Position numbers and translations under genes: made by a program. 27,363 nucleotides of DNA from Conidiobolus incongruus B7586 (taxonomy: Eukaryota > Entomophthoromycota > Entomophthoromycetes > Entomophthorales > Conidiobolaceae). Below are positions 8,970-19,270 of the stretch, in pieces. The notes below the pieces were generated by a model. It worked only from the letters and a program-made list of their open reading frames with translations, had not been told where the DNA came from and did no database searches. The stretch lies in contig JNEM01010642.1 in NCBI GenBank assembly GCA_000697335.1, positions 1 through 27,363 on the forward strand, read 5' to 3'. The stretch's first letter is position 1. Every line of letters starts with the position of its first letter.

Positions 8970-10487
8970 TTAATGCTTAAATAAACCATCATTTAAAATA
9001 TAGAAATTTTGACATTATTTTATAATACTTTTTAATAATTAGATCAAGACTTTATTACAAGCAATATGGCTTCTAAAGCTTATTAAAATAATTTTTCAAA
9101 GGAATTTACTCTAGAGATACCATTACCCATAAAGAAAAGCTGTATTCTTATAGATTTTAGCTTTTTAAATTTATATTCACAAAACCTAACGAAAAACATA
9201 TGGTTCTTAGTTAAAGCATCTAAAAGTATGATTTAACTAGTGAATTTATCAATAACTTTCTTATAATTTGAAACTAATTTATGGCAAAAAGTAATTGATT
9301 TTATTTAATCGAATAGAAGAAAATGAAATAAAACATAAAAAAGCAACAAAAATTAATAAAAAAAACCAAAAAAGAAAACAAATCGGCAGGAAAAACCAAG
9401 AAAAACGAACCCTCTCTAAATCTTGAGCAAAAACAAATATTGATGAAATAGTTTAAAACAGCAAGATGGATATATAATCAATATCTTATTGAGATTAAAA
9501 ATAACATTATATCTAAAACTAAAAAACAGTTCAAAATTTAATATTTGAATATAGATTGCTTTAAGAATAAAAACTAATGGATATTAGATATTCCTTATTA
9601 TATTCAAGATAAAGAAATAAATAATCTTTTAAAAGCGTAAAATTCTAATTTTGCTGTACAAAAGAAAGGATTTAAATATCGAAGTAAAAAGAGTGAATCT
9701 AAATCAATTTTTATTCTTTCTAAACATTAGAAAAATGGAGGTATTTATTATCCTACTTTTTTTATATTGAGTTAATTTATGTAATTGAACTATTGTCAGA
9801 AAAGCTCACTTATAATTCCTGCCTTTGAAAAAGAGCTTGATGAATTTTATCTTTGTATTCTAATGCCACTAAAAATTAAATGTGATAACAAACCTCCCAA
9901 GTGGAATATAATTGAAAAAGTAATTCTAGTTTTTGATCCTGGTATATAAACTTTTCCAACAGGTTTATCTCCTTCTGGTTTATCTATTGAATGGGTAAAA
10001 AGAGACATTAAATGAATTTACCATCTCCTATGCCTATGACAAGCTACAAAGCAAATGGTCTCAAAAAAGAACCCACCATAGAAAACATTACAAAATGAGA
10101 AGAGCTGATAGATATATTGGAAGTAAAACTGCAAGAGGAATGTTAAGATGGTCTCATTACCGATTTAAACAAAGGTTACTTAAAAAACAAGAGAATACTC
10201 ATGGTGGAAGATAATCATTTGTGATGAGTATTATACAAGCAAAATATGTGGTAAATGTGGATATTTGCATATACAACTTGGATCAAGTAAGACTTTCAAG
10301 TGTCCTCAATATCATATAGAGATGGATTGAGATATCAATACTGCTAGAAACATACTCCTTCACTATCTAACAGTTAATCGAGCCAGTCTTCCAAGATTGG
10401 TGTTGGGGCATACTCCCTTGGGGTCTCTGGACTCCATGCAGGACTTGGATAAGGGTGATCAACTTTGATCAAGTTTAATTGTATGTG
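8970..10487 (+). mobile_element. Degraded Fanzor (eukaryotic TnpB-like) element, copy B
   Basis: Second copy of the family at 760-2397, better preserved in its 5' half. Around 9415-9490 it reads LNLEQKQILMK, stop, FKTARWIYNQYL, the classic TnpB/Fanzor N-terminal motif (a Trp codon seems turned into TAG). Next come WILDIPYYIQDKEINNLLKA and FKYRSKKSESKSI (about 9577-9710). The RuvC-I motif follows as VFDPGI-stop-TFPTG, with the catalytic Asp codon intact at 9935-9937. Then HYRFKQRLL, CDEYYTSKICGKCGYLH (RuvC-II Glu kept, 10226-10228), KTFKCPQ and DINTARNILL. Several stops and at least two frame changes are seen, plus an internal loss of roughly 130 bp near 10095 relative to copy A, so it is dead. 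The fourth zinc Cys is Tyr and TGA (10328-10330) replaces an Arg codon, both as in copy A. The left boundary is approximate. No transposase is visible. Confidence 0.85.
10236..10487 (+). ncRNA. Putative omega (guide) RNA / right-end module of Fanzor copy B
   Basis: Gap-free partner of 2146-2397 with five differences by eye. It includes the RuvC-III segment, the stop at 10466-10468 and 19 nt beyond. Conservation continues past the stop and ends sharply at GTATGTG, as expected for an element right end encoding a guide RNA. Whether it is transcribed cannot be seen. Confidence 0.4.
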
Positions 10488-10587
10488 GCAATTTATTACA
10501 TTTAACAAAAATGCTCAATTCAGTAATTGAGAAAATTATGGAGTAGACTTACTTGAATTGAATTAGTGTTAATTTAGGATCCTATGA

Positions 10588-10610
10588 TTATCAAATTAAG
10601 TATTTAAATA
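10588..10610 (+). promoter_or_regulatory. Putative promoter of the MFS permease (GATA site and TATA-like box)
   Basis: TTATC at 10588-10592 is a reverse GATA site, and TATTTAAATA (10601-10610) is a TATA-like box 43 nt before the ATG. In yeast, Dal5-type permeases are controlled by GATA factors in nitrogen repression. A single site is weak support for that here. Confidence 0.35.
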
Positions 10611-10652
10611 GCTAGCTTGCCTTAATTGCTTTATTTTTTTTCCTTAACAAAA

Positions 10653-12185
10653 ATGAGTGACTCTTCTACTATGGTTTCAAAATCGCACTTGGTGAAGGAT
10701 AATATCCAAGTTTTTCATACAATCACAGCACAAACTGATAACTCCAGCTTGGAATTAAATGAGAGATGGGTGCAGAGCATACTTAGGAAAGTAGACATGA
10801 GAATTCTACCAGTTATTTCAATAGCTTACGCTTTATGCTTTATTGATAGAATTAATATGGGTTTTGTACGGTCACATAGTATTGAGACGGATCTTAAATT
10901 GACCAAAACACAGTACTCTTGGTGTTTAACTATATTCTTTATTGGTTATATGTTATTCGAGATTCCTTCCAATCTGATGATAACGAGGTCAACACCGTCA
11001 AAATGGATATCTAAGATGATGGTACTATGGGGAGTGATCATGCTGTGCACAATTGCTGTCACAAATTTTCAAGGTTTATTCACTGCAAGATTTTTTTTGG
11101 GATTTGCTGAGGCAGGCCTTTTCCCAGGGCTCGTGTATTATTTATGCTTTTGGTACACTCGATTCGAACAGGGTTTGAGAATTGCTGTCTTTTTTAGCGC
11201 AGGATTGCTTGCGTCAGCATTTGCTGGGCCCATTGTTTTTGGTATTAGTTATTTGGATATGGTTGCTAATTTACATTCGTGGCAGTGGGTTTTCCTGATT
11301 GAAGGAATTTGTACAATTTTATTTGGTATTTCAATGTGGTGGATATTACCTAATTGCATTGGCAAGTCAAGGTGGTTGACCATCCAAGAACGAGACTATC
11401 TTTTAAGCAGGATTGTACCAGAATTTCAGAATCCTAGGAGTGTGAAATTTCAGTCCAAGCAATTCAAAGAAGCTGTAACAGATTACAAAATCTATTTGTA
11501 TGGTATATCTTTCTTTGGATTATCTGTACCATTTTTTGCCATGGCGCATTGGTTACCAACTCTCATGCAATCTATTGGATTCGAAGCTCTGAATTCGATG
11601 CTCATGGCTGCTCCGCCTTATGGCGTGTCACTATTATTCAGCTTATTATTGGCGTGGAATTCAGATCGAGTTAGAGAACGATTTTTCCATTGTACATTAC
11701 CACTTATTTTTGGTGTTGGAGGATTTTTCGCCTTATTTTTAATGAATGATCAGTGGCCCCAATATGTGGCATGTTTCTTTGCAATTGTTGGTACTTCATC
11801 AGTGATCCCAGTGCAACTAGCATGGCTAAATAATAATATGATAGGAAGTACAAAAACTGGCGTTGCAACTGCCATAGTGATCAGCATGGGGAATTTAGGT
11901 GGTATGATAGCAAGTCAAATGTATAAAGATTCGGAAGCTCCCAGCTATATCTTCAGCCATCTCGCTTGCATGTCTTTAATCTTAGTCACAATCCTTGTTA
12001 ATATATTATTAAGGATCTTGCTCAAGAGAGAGAACCTCAGACTTCAAAACCAAAAACCAACTTTCCCAGTTATCAAGGTAATTGGCATTGACTTAGAATC
12101 TAACGAACCTAAAAACGATCAGATTGTGACTTCACTTTCACCATCAAATAATTCCTCATCAATTCCTTTTCAATTCGTATTATAA
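10653..12185 (+). CDS. MFS permease, anion:cation symporter family (Dal5/Tna1-like)
   Basis: A 510-residue plasma-membrane transporter. The start is the ATG at 10653 in context AACAAAAATG; the frame is open 27 nt further upstream but with no ATG. Residues 1-50 are a soluble cytosolic tail, followed by about 12 hydrophobic spans. Family signatures are FIDRINMGFVR (about 63-73) in the first loop, MLFEIPSNLM, and the block from RFFLGFAEAGLFPG to WYTR (about 146-171), which is typical of fungal ACS-family carriers for allantoate, nicotinate, pantothenate or other organic anions. The C-terminal span and the basic LLKREN end are present, then a polar tail of about 45 residues. The substrate cannot be told. 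Length is normal and the gene looks intact. Fanzor copy B ends 165 bp upstream, so the element sits against its promoter. A related permease remnant adjoins Fanzor copy A. Confidence 0.92.
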   Translation: MSDSSTMVSKSHLVKDNIQVFHTITAQTDNSSLELNERWVQSILRKVDMRILPVISIAYALCFIDRINMGFVRSHSIETDLKLTKTQYSWCLTIFFIGYMLFEIPSNLMITRSTPSKWISKMMVLWGVIMLCTIAVTNFQGLFTARFFLGFAEAGLFPGLVYYLCFWYTRFEQGLRIAVFFSAGLLASAFAGPIVFGISYLDMVANLHSWQWVFLIEGICTILFGISMWWILPNCIGKSRWLTIQERDYLLSRIVPEFQNPRSVKFQSKQFKEAVTDYKIYLYGISFFGLSVPFFAMAHWLPTLMQSIGFEALNSMLMAAPPYGVSLLFSLLLAWNSDRVRERFFHCTLPLIFGVGGFFALFLMNDQWPQYVACFFAIVGTSSVIPVQLAWLNNNMIGSTKTGVATAIVISMGNLGGMIASQMYKDSEAPSYIFSHLACMSLILVTILVNILLRILLKRENLRLQNQKPTFPVIKVIGIDLESNEPKNDQIVTSLSPSNNSSSIPFQFVL

Positions 12186-12354
12186 TTATTTACTTTGAAT
12201 GTATTTTGCCAAATTTCTACATCGTATATCATATAATTGTATCCTCAGAAACAATTAATTTTTTATGTAAATGTATTAAATATAGAACACTAACATTATG
12301 GCATAATGAAAAATCATATAACAATCTTATTCATTTTTCCTTTGATATTATGAA

Positions 12355-12395
12355 TCAGAATCTTTTGATAGCCTAGAAAATTTGCTAGATTCTGA
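12355..12395. other. Nested inverted repeat downstream of the MFS gene
   Basis: TCAGAATC (12355-12362) pairs with GATTCTGA (12388-12395), and CTAG (12373-12376) with CTAG (12385-12388, sharing its last base with the outer arm). Possible 3'-UTR structure, or the edge of a small repeat. The flanking 12355-12520 stretch is less A/T-rich than its surroundings, but its frames are broken by stops. Confidence 0.35.
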
Positions 12396-14153
12396 ATACT
12401 CTAATTGTGTGGGGAAAGATTAGGAGCAGGGGCTTGAAAACCACTTAGGAGAGATTTATCAACCTTATTTGGCAAACTAATATCTATCTATTATGGCGAT
12501 CTCAATAGAGTTAATTAAATTCTCTAACAATATTTCTTTTTTATAAGTTTAATTTATAAAATAAATATTACTATGACAATTTAAGAATAAATATTTTTAA
12601 GTTATGAAATCATGATTATTGAATAGTGATTCAAATTATATTTAAAAATGAGAGTTATAATTATACAGGTTTTATACCATATTTTATATTATTTATATTA
12701 AATATATATATAGTTCTATTTTAATTTTAATTCGACACTAATAAAATTTAAAATGTTTTAAAAATTACTAAAATTAATATTAAAATGTTTTGCGAAATAT
12801 AAAATTTAACCTATATATATGTTTAATTATTATAGTATTGATATATATTTTATTTTAGTGATATAATATATATATATATAAAGTTTTATCATATCATTTT
12901 TTTAAATCTAATTTTTTATTATTTAAGTTTGTTGATATTGATAAAAATTCGAATTTGAATTAAAATTTATAATTTAGAATAATATTATTGTTTATTGTAA
13001 AGGATGTGGGATATAAATTTTTGAATGAGATTTTTAAATATTGATAAATAATAATTAAAATTATATAAAATAATTGATATAAAATATTTATTAAAATATC
13101 CTCAGGTCAAATTACTTGATATTTGTTTTACCAATTTACACATTATAATACTTTATTTTGATTTTAAAAAATATCTGAATGTCAATATGTGATTTATATA
13201 TTTATCTTTTCAACTTAAATTTTAACTATGAATTTTAATATGATTTAATAAACTGAATTTGCTTGGCAAATTTAAGTGTAAAGAATAATATAGAATTATA
13301 GATTGATAGGATATTGGTTTAATATAGATAACTTGAAAAATAGTCAAATTGATTAATCTAATACAGATATCAAGGCTAGAGAGTTGTGAATACATTTGGG
13401 CAATATTTGATCAATTGTAACGAATAATGAAAAGATAAAGGATATTTGTATAAAATTGGTGTAAATTAAATTTTGAAAATTTTACCATATATAATTTTGC
13501 TACAATCTCAATCATATCTAATATCATTGTTAAAAAAGCATCATATTAATATTTTAAAATTATTTCTCTATTTATATTATGAATTTAAATTTTGAATATC
13601 ATAACAATTTTTTAAATGATATAGTGGCATTTGATTTATTAAGATTTTTTGTTAAGATAATTCCATGAAAAATATGAAAATAACCTATATTATTGGACCA
13701 TCTCTTAATAAAGTAAAAAATATTTTTTAAGACTAAAATGACATTAATTAATATAATACAATGATTTTTAAACATACTCGTTATCAATATCTTAAAGTTC
13801 AACTTGAATATCATATTATTCTTGAGAAAGTATTGATAAAAAATTAAATTTTCAAAAATAATTCAAATACAATTAATATCAATGTTTGATAAATTTTCTT
13901 TTATTAATTATTTGAAAAAAGAAATGCACTAGTTTAACGGAGTTATAACATGAAAATGGTATCATATACACAATCCATTAAATAACACATTGTAAAAACT
14001 TTAATTAATTGGTTATGCTGTGATGAGGAGGGAGATGAAGTGAAGTTATGGATTAAAGGTGTGATTCAAATACAAATTTTCAAACCTGGGTTTGTTTAGC
14101 TATGCTTGGGATGGTCTTGACATATTACCCATAAATACTACTGCTCATTACGC
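12396..14153. other. Spacer between MFS permease and tyrosinase
   Basis: Apart from the G+C-richer patch up to about 12520 and the tyrosinase 3' flank (about 14020-14153), this is A/T-rich sequence with a TA tract at 12867-12880. No gene recognised. Confidence 0.5.
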
Positions 14154-15578
14154 TTATATAAGTCCCCCGAGAGCTCCTCCAAGCAGACCTCCTTGGCCGT
14201 TACTACCTCCTAGTAGGTCACCAACCAAGTTGCCAACGCCTCCCAAAAGCTCATTAAGAGTTTGGCCAATTGCTCCCAAAGCAACTGGTGAATGATAGTT
14301 AGGGTCTTCGTTGAGCTGGTGGACATAATCTTTGCAAGTGCCCTCCTGGGCTCTAACAAAATCAGGTGAGAGATTATGCATTTGAATCCAACTATCAGGG
14401 ACAGGAGGTGGTGCACGGAGATATTCCATATTGGTACGGTCATATCCATCGATATCATAGGAATATCCTTGATCGTAAGTGTCCACAGGAATTGCATAAG
14501 ATGCATTGGAAGTATCATAACTTTGAACTTGATCCGGATAATCTGAATATTGGTTAAGCTCATCACGTGGTGCCAAGCGTCCAGGTTGTGGTGCTCCGTG
14601 AGGAATGGGGCCGGCTGTAGGGGGACGTGGGGGAACTCTACCAGGGGCCCCCGCATTTCTGGGGTTGCGGGCCCGGTTGGGGTTGTAGCGCGGGGCATTG
14701 GCAAATCTGCCTTGACCAAGAGGTCTGGATCCAGCGTAAGAATAGCACATGTGATTGACGTTCAATACTTGACTCACAGGAATATTCCAAGGAGGGATCA
14801 AGTCCCTAGGACTTTCATTCTTTTCACCATCATATGATTGTAAATAAGCTGGATTGGAAATTTGCCAATCATGCCAGATTTTGTCAATGAAGGCATGGTG
14901 AACAAAGAAGATAGGATCGTTTGGACTCATCATAACGGCCATATCACCTCCAATTCCCGCATGAATCCTTCCATGGGGTGCTCCTTCAATGTTTAATCTG
15001 AATGCATGATAATGAGTAGCATTTCTGAACATATTGATTAACATTTCAGGTGAGTAGAAAGCACCAATGGTTTGGCCACCATCAAAATTCCTTACCACAC
15101 AGTGGGGATTTGGAAGAGTGACGCGCCAGTTCTGGAAAGGACCATTGGGAATACAGTCATTATTCTTTGATGTTCCAAAGTATTTTGCACTGAATATCAC
15201 ACTTCTTTCCGGAGCTTGAGAATCGAGGGACCAATCCCAAAACGGAAGAGATACTGAAGGGTCAATCTTTTGAAGCTCCAATTCAAAATCGCGGATATAT
15301 TTCCTATGCCATGGGAAGAAGGCTGGAGTTCCATGAGCAACAGGCACATTCGTCAAATGAATATTGACGAATTCGTCATACCTGGACATACCGTCACCCT
15401 GGCGCTGATTCATTCGAATCACAGCTCTAATGAATCTACCCAATTCCTCCTCACTCAAACTACGAATTTCCTTACGTACAGAAACGTGACCACATTCGCC
15501 TGGTGCTTGCGCCGATAAGAAGGACAATTGACTGAGGAGAATACTTAAAATTGAGCATTGTTTTAATAAAAATTTCAT
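14154..15578 (-). CDS. Secreted tyrosinase (type-3 dicopper oxidase)
   Basis: A 474-residue, intronless, predicted secreted enzyme oxidising phenols to quinones, as in melanin synthesis or protein cross-linking. The start is the ATG at 15578 (MKFLLKQCSI); the open frame 9 nt upstream has no ATG. A signal peptide spans about residues 1-24. CuA ligands are His74 (FVNIH), His82 (VAHG) and His91 (FFPWHRKYIRDFE). CuB ligands are His202 and His206 (APHGRIHAG) and one of His227/228 in NDPIFFVHHAFIDKIW. The PFWDW motif is present. After the catalytic core (to about 285) comes a Pro/Gly/Arg/Asn-rich linker (about 292-335), a Tyr/Asp-rich stretch (344-386) and a Gly/Leu-rich tail (about 430-474). These C-terminal parts are unlike the usual fungal lid domain, though they could still cover the active site. 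A TATA box lies about 140 nt upstream. Confidence 0.93.
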   Translation of the reverse strand: MKFLLKQCSILSILLSQLSFLSAQAPGECGHVSVRKEIRSLSEEELGRFIRAVIRMNQRQGDGMSRYDEFVNIHLTNVPVAHGTPAFFPWHRKYIRDFELELQKIDPSVSLPFWDWSLDSQAPERSVIFSAKYFGTSKNNDCIPNGPFQNWRVTLPNPHCVVRNFDGGQTIGAFYSPEMLINMFRNATHYHAFRLNIEGAPHGRIHAGIGGDMAVMMSPNDPIFFVHHAFIDKIWHDWQISNPAYLQSYDGEKNESPRDLIPPWNIPVSQVLNVNHMCYSYAGSRPLGQGRFANAPRYNPNRARNPRNAGAPGRVPPRPPTAGPIPHGAPQPGRLAPRDELNQYSDYPDQVQSYDTSNASYAIPVDTYDQGYSYDIDGYDRTNMEYLRAPPPVPDSWIQMHNLSPDFVRAQEGTCKDYVHQLNEDPNYHSPVALGAIGQTLNELLGGVGNLVGDLLGGSNGQGGLLGGALGGLI

Positions 15579-15716
15579 GTTTTTCAATTATGTTAATTCC
15601 AATTAATTTGAAATTCAACAATATTAAAGTTAATGATAAATAAAATGAAAACTCGAAAAAAAAATACAGTATATCACTAGAAGAATTTTATTAGCAAGAA
15701 TAATAACCTTGTGGAG

Positions 15717-15915
15717 TTTATATATTGGAACTGAGTTGGGGAAGTTGAAGACTATTCCTCGATTTGAGAAGATCAGGCAACTCCTAGGAGAATTGGCATA
15801 CTTACTCTCCTCACCCAATCTTTTAACGTCCCGACCTAGCTATCTCATCCACTCGGTGCCTCAATGATTGGCTAAAATTAACTCAAGCCTAGTAGATCTT
15901 TCAAGGTTAACCCAA
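15717..15915 (-). promoter_or_regulatory. Tyrosinase promoter region: TATA and CCAAT boxes
   Basis: TATATAAA on the minus strand (15717-15724) lies about 140 nt upstream of the tyrosinase ATG. TAGCCAATCA (minus strand, 15865-15874) is a CCAAT box; its 10-mer recurs upstream of the bHLH gene. A plus-strand CCAAT is near 15910. The 15630-16020 stretch is richer in G+C than the desert beyond it, consistent with a real promoter or 5'UTR. Confidence 0.45.
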
Positions 15916-16020
15916 TCCCATTCTTTTTATTCAATATTTTAAGCTTCACCTCCTTTTCCCCATTTTTAAATTTAATTTACCTATCGTTAACGTGGACTGT
16001 AGACATTCCCCACATTGATC

Positions 16021-19000
16021 GCACCTAAATTTAACTATTGAAAATTTTGTTTTTTTTGTTGTTTTATTTGAAAACTGTTAAGAATAATTCTTAATAGGAT
16101 ATTTTGAATTAGTTATTTTTGGTTATGTACTTTGTAAGGAGGTTTATAAATGCTTATTGATTATATTCTTATTATTTGATAGTAAAATCAAATATATTCA
16201 ACAATACTCTATTCTATATATATTATTTAACTGTATTTTAGTTTGATTTTTAAAGTATATTCACGTTTTCTATTTCAATTTTTATTATAATCCAGATAAA
16301 CTACTTAATATATCAGTCAATAGGTCAAGATTTAATAATTAATAACTCATCATCATATATTTGAAATTGATTAAATAATTGGAACGAATTTGCCAAGTTT
16401 AGGTATATTATTAATATCTAATCAATTCTACAAGGGTTGCATATTAATCCTAGATTTCTTCACGTGAGATGGATTTTATTGTTTTATATTCTATGATGCT
16501 AATTACTACTAATGTTGCTGTATTTAGTTTAGATGTCTTTGGTCCTTTTATCAATTTTGATATTAAGAATCTTTTATAGAAATTAGCGATATTTATTTTG
16601 AATTTAAGACTATTTATTATTAGAGAATATTTAATTAGAATACTCAAAATTTATATTTACAAAATTTACTCATATAGAAATGTTACTGATTTTTTATTCT
16701 AAGAATTATTAATATATAGCATTTCATTAATTGTTATATAATTTTAAACAATATTTTAACCCTAGTCAAGGTCATAAGATATCAAGTTTTTTAAGTTAAT
16801 TATTACATATGACCTTACAAATATTTAGTTGATTATTGGCACTAGATTAACAGTTTGAACGAGCTGATTTTCGCTAACAAATATTCAATACTAATAATAG
16901 TTGATATCCTTTAAATGAATCTCTTTAATCAAATAAAATGTAATCATTATTTCTCAATCTAAAACTCAAGTTTGAATTATTACATAATATTTAGTAAACT
17001 AATAAAAGTTTCATAATTGCCATACATTTGTAATATTGGATTAAATGATATATAATTAATATAATACACATCCATATATATTATATAAAACCATTTGTAT
17101 TTACCCTTTATATTTAACTAATCACTATGACCAAATTATTATAATAATATATTTTAAAATTCAAATATTGAAAACATAATTAACCATCTTTAGACAGTAA
17201 AGATCTCAGTGATCTCAAGCATATGAAAAAATTTAATATTTCAAATTGATTGTTATATCAGATAAACTATTAATTATATTTAGTTAATATATTTTATAAT
17301 TGTGAAATTTTTAATGATACTAATCTATATAGTTTTATATATTTATATCAAAATTTTATATCTTTTCTCATATTATGAAATATCCTATTTTTTTATATCA
17401 ACAACTATAATTATATTCAATAATTTAATTATATAAAAATTTGGGACTAATATTAATTCATTTAAGTTTATTTTTTGTTAACTAATTAATTGTACCATTT
17501 GTTAGAATAATGCGGTACATACATATGATCAATATTTATCATTCCGCAATTTCCTCAGAGATTTAAATAATGGATAATGATTTATTACATATTATTTGAA
17601 AGTTATTTTCTAATCAACTATGAAAAATATTCAAATTTTGAAAATATAACTACTTTGAGCCTTTTATTAATAATTAATATTTGATTTATTTCAAAATTTC
17701 ATTTTTTAAAAAGAAATTTAAGCATATAATTATTCTTTAATATTTTTGGTATTTTAACCAATATAATATATTTTTGACAAATTTTCTATATTCAGCAATT
17801 CAAGTGTGATGTTTTGTTTAAATTAGGAAGTTAACCAAATATTATTAACTAATTTGGATATTAACAATTTTTTCAACTTTAACATTATGATTAAATAAAT
17901 GAATTGAAACTTTTATTTGAAAACACAACCTTTTTAAAATGATTAATTTATATATAAAAATAATAAGAAAAATAGTTATTATACTGAGATTTTCTTGGAC
18001 TTAATTTAAACAAAGTTAATTCGAATGCTTTATATCTCTTTAAAAATTAATAATTTAGTATGATAATAAAAAACAATTGCTATCATTTAATAGTTTTGTA
18101 ATTTTGAAATTTGCTAATTATAAGTTTTAATATATTGATTACTATTTAATAATTTCAATTAAATGGTAAATAATCAAATTGTAAATATATATATATATAT
18201 ATATATTTAATCTTTATTTAAATGTGCTTAATACAATTTATATTTTAATAATTGAAAATTAATTTATTCTCAAAATTATAAGATATATAAAATATGGGAA
18301 CAATGGAAGAATAAAAAATTTATGTTTATTCAGTTTAGTATTACATTTCAACAGAATTTAGATCTTAATCAAAATTGAATTTGAGCGTTGTAAAATATGA
18401 ATTCAGTTAGAGGTATTAGGAGCCGAATTATTATAAAAATACTCAAAATTTTAATATATTTGCTAGATAAAAAATAACGAATAAGTAATATTATTGGTTT
18501 AATCACGACAAACAGTTTAAATTAATACTTAGGGATATTCAAATTATAATTCAATTTTAAATAAAACTGATCTTTTTTTGAAAATATGTACCAATTAATA
18601 AATATTTATTTAAATTGTATAAAGTACATGATATTATCAAAAGCTTTGAAAATAGTGAAAAATTTAATATATTTACATCAATATATATATGTCAGGATTT
18701 CCAACAATTTTATAATACCATCTAAATAATGAGAATTAATTGTATTCAAAACCACAATGTGATACAATTATTAATAAAGAGATAACTAAAGTGTTTAGTG
18801 GTTATTAAGAAAATTTCTATGTAGTGATCGTTATATTTATTTCAAAAAGTTTTCAGATATTCTAACCATACTATAAAAAAAGCTAATTTTTTCAAATAAT
18901 TCAAAAAGATTTGATATTGATTGAAAGAGGAAGATTATTTGATACAATATTAAACAACCTTACAAAATATAATAATTTTAAATTTCTCAATAATATATCA

Positions 19001-19270
19001 ACACTGTATTCATTAACAAGAACAGGATTAATAACTTATTTAAATGAATTTATAGATAAGATATTTTTTATATACAAATTAAATATTATAGTGTTATTCA
19101 TATTGGAATACTAATAGAAATTAAATAATTTAATCCTAAATGTGTGAAAATTAAATAAAGTTGATTAATAAAAAGGAAATAATGTATTTACACTTACCCT
19201 TTTAATATTCATACCAATAATCCACCAAGTAAAATGTAATGATTTGTTGAACTGATTGAATGATGCAAAA
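16021..19270. other. AT desert, no genes recognised
   Basis: About 3.2 kb of A/T-dominated DNA. It contains one palindromic E-box CACGTG at 16461-16466 and an (AT)n tract at 18185-18206. Short open frames near 16450-16647 (minus) and 18911-19114 (plus) lack an ATG start and have no recognisable motif. Confidence 0.5.

Noticed and set aside
9361-9720. Possibility that TAA/TAG encode an amino acid, which would make Fanzor copy B open
   Set aside because: Host genes in the window use TAA as their stop and normal Gln/Trp codons; frame changes and TGA also break the element.
13599-13814. Minus-strand open frame of 71 codons
   Set aside because: Ile/Asn/Lys-rich sequence typical of random A/T DNA, with no homology recognised.
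15630-15818. Minus-strand open frame upstream of tyrosinase
   Set aside because: More likely promoter and 5'UTR; it overlaps the TATA box and has no motif.
16450-16647. Minus-strand open frame of 65 codons with NIANFYKRF-like wording reminiscent of a reverse transcriptase
   Set aside because: No ATG start, low complexity, too short and the likeness is too weak to name any element.
18911-19114. Plus-strand open frame of 67 codons
   Set aside because: Starts from TTG, has A/T-driven composition and no motif; expected by chance in this desert.
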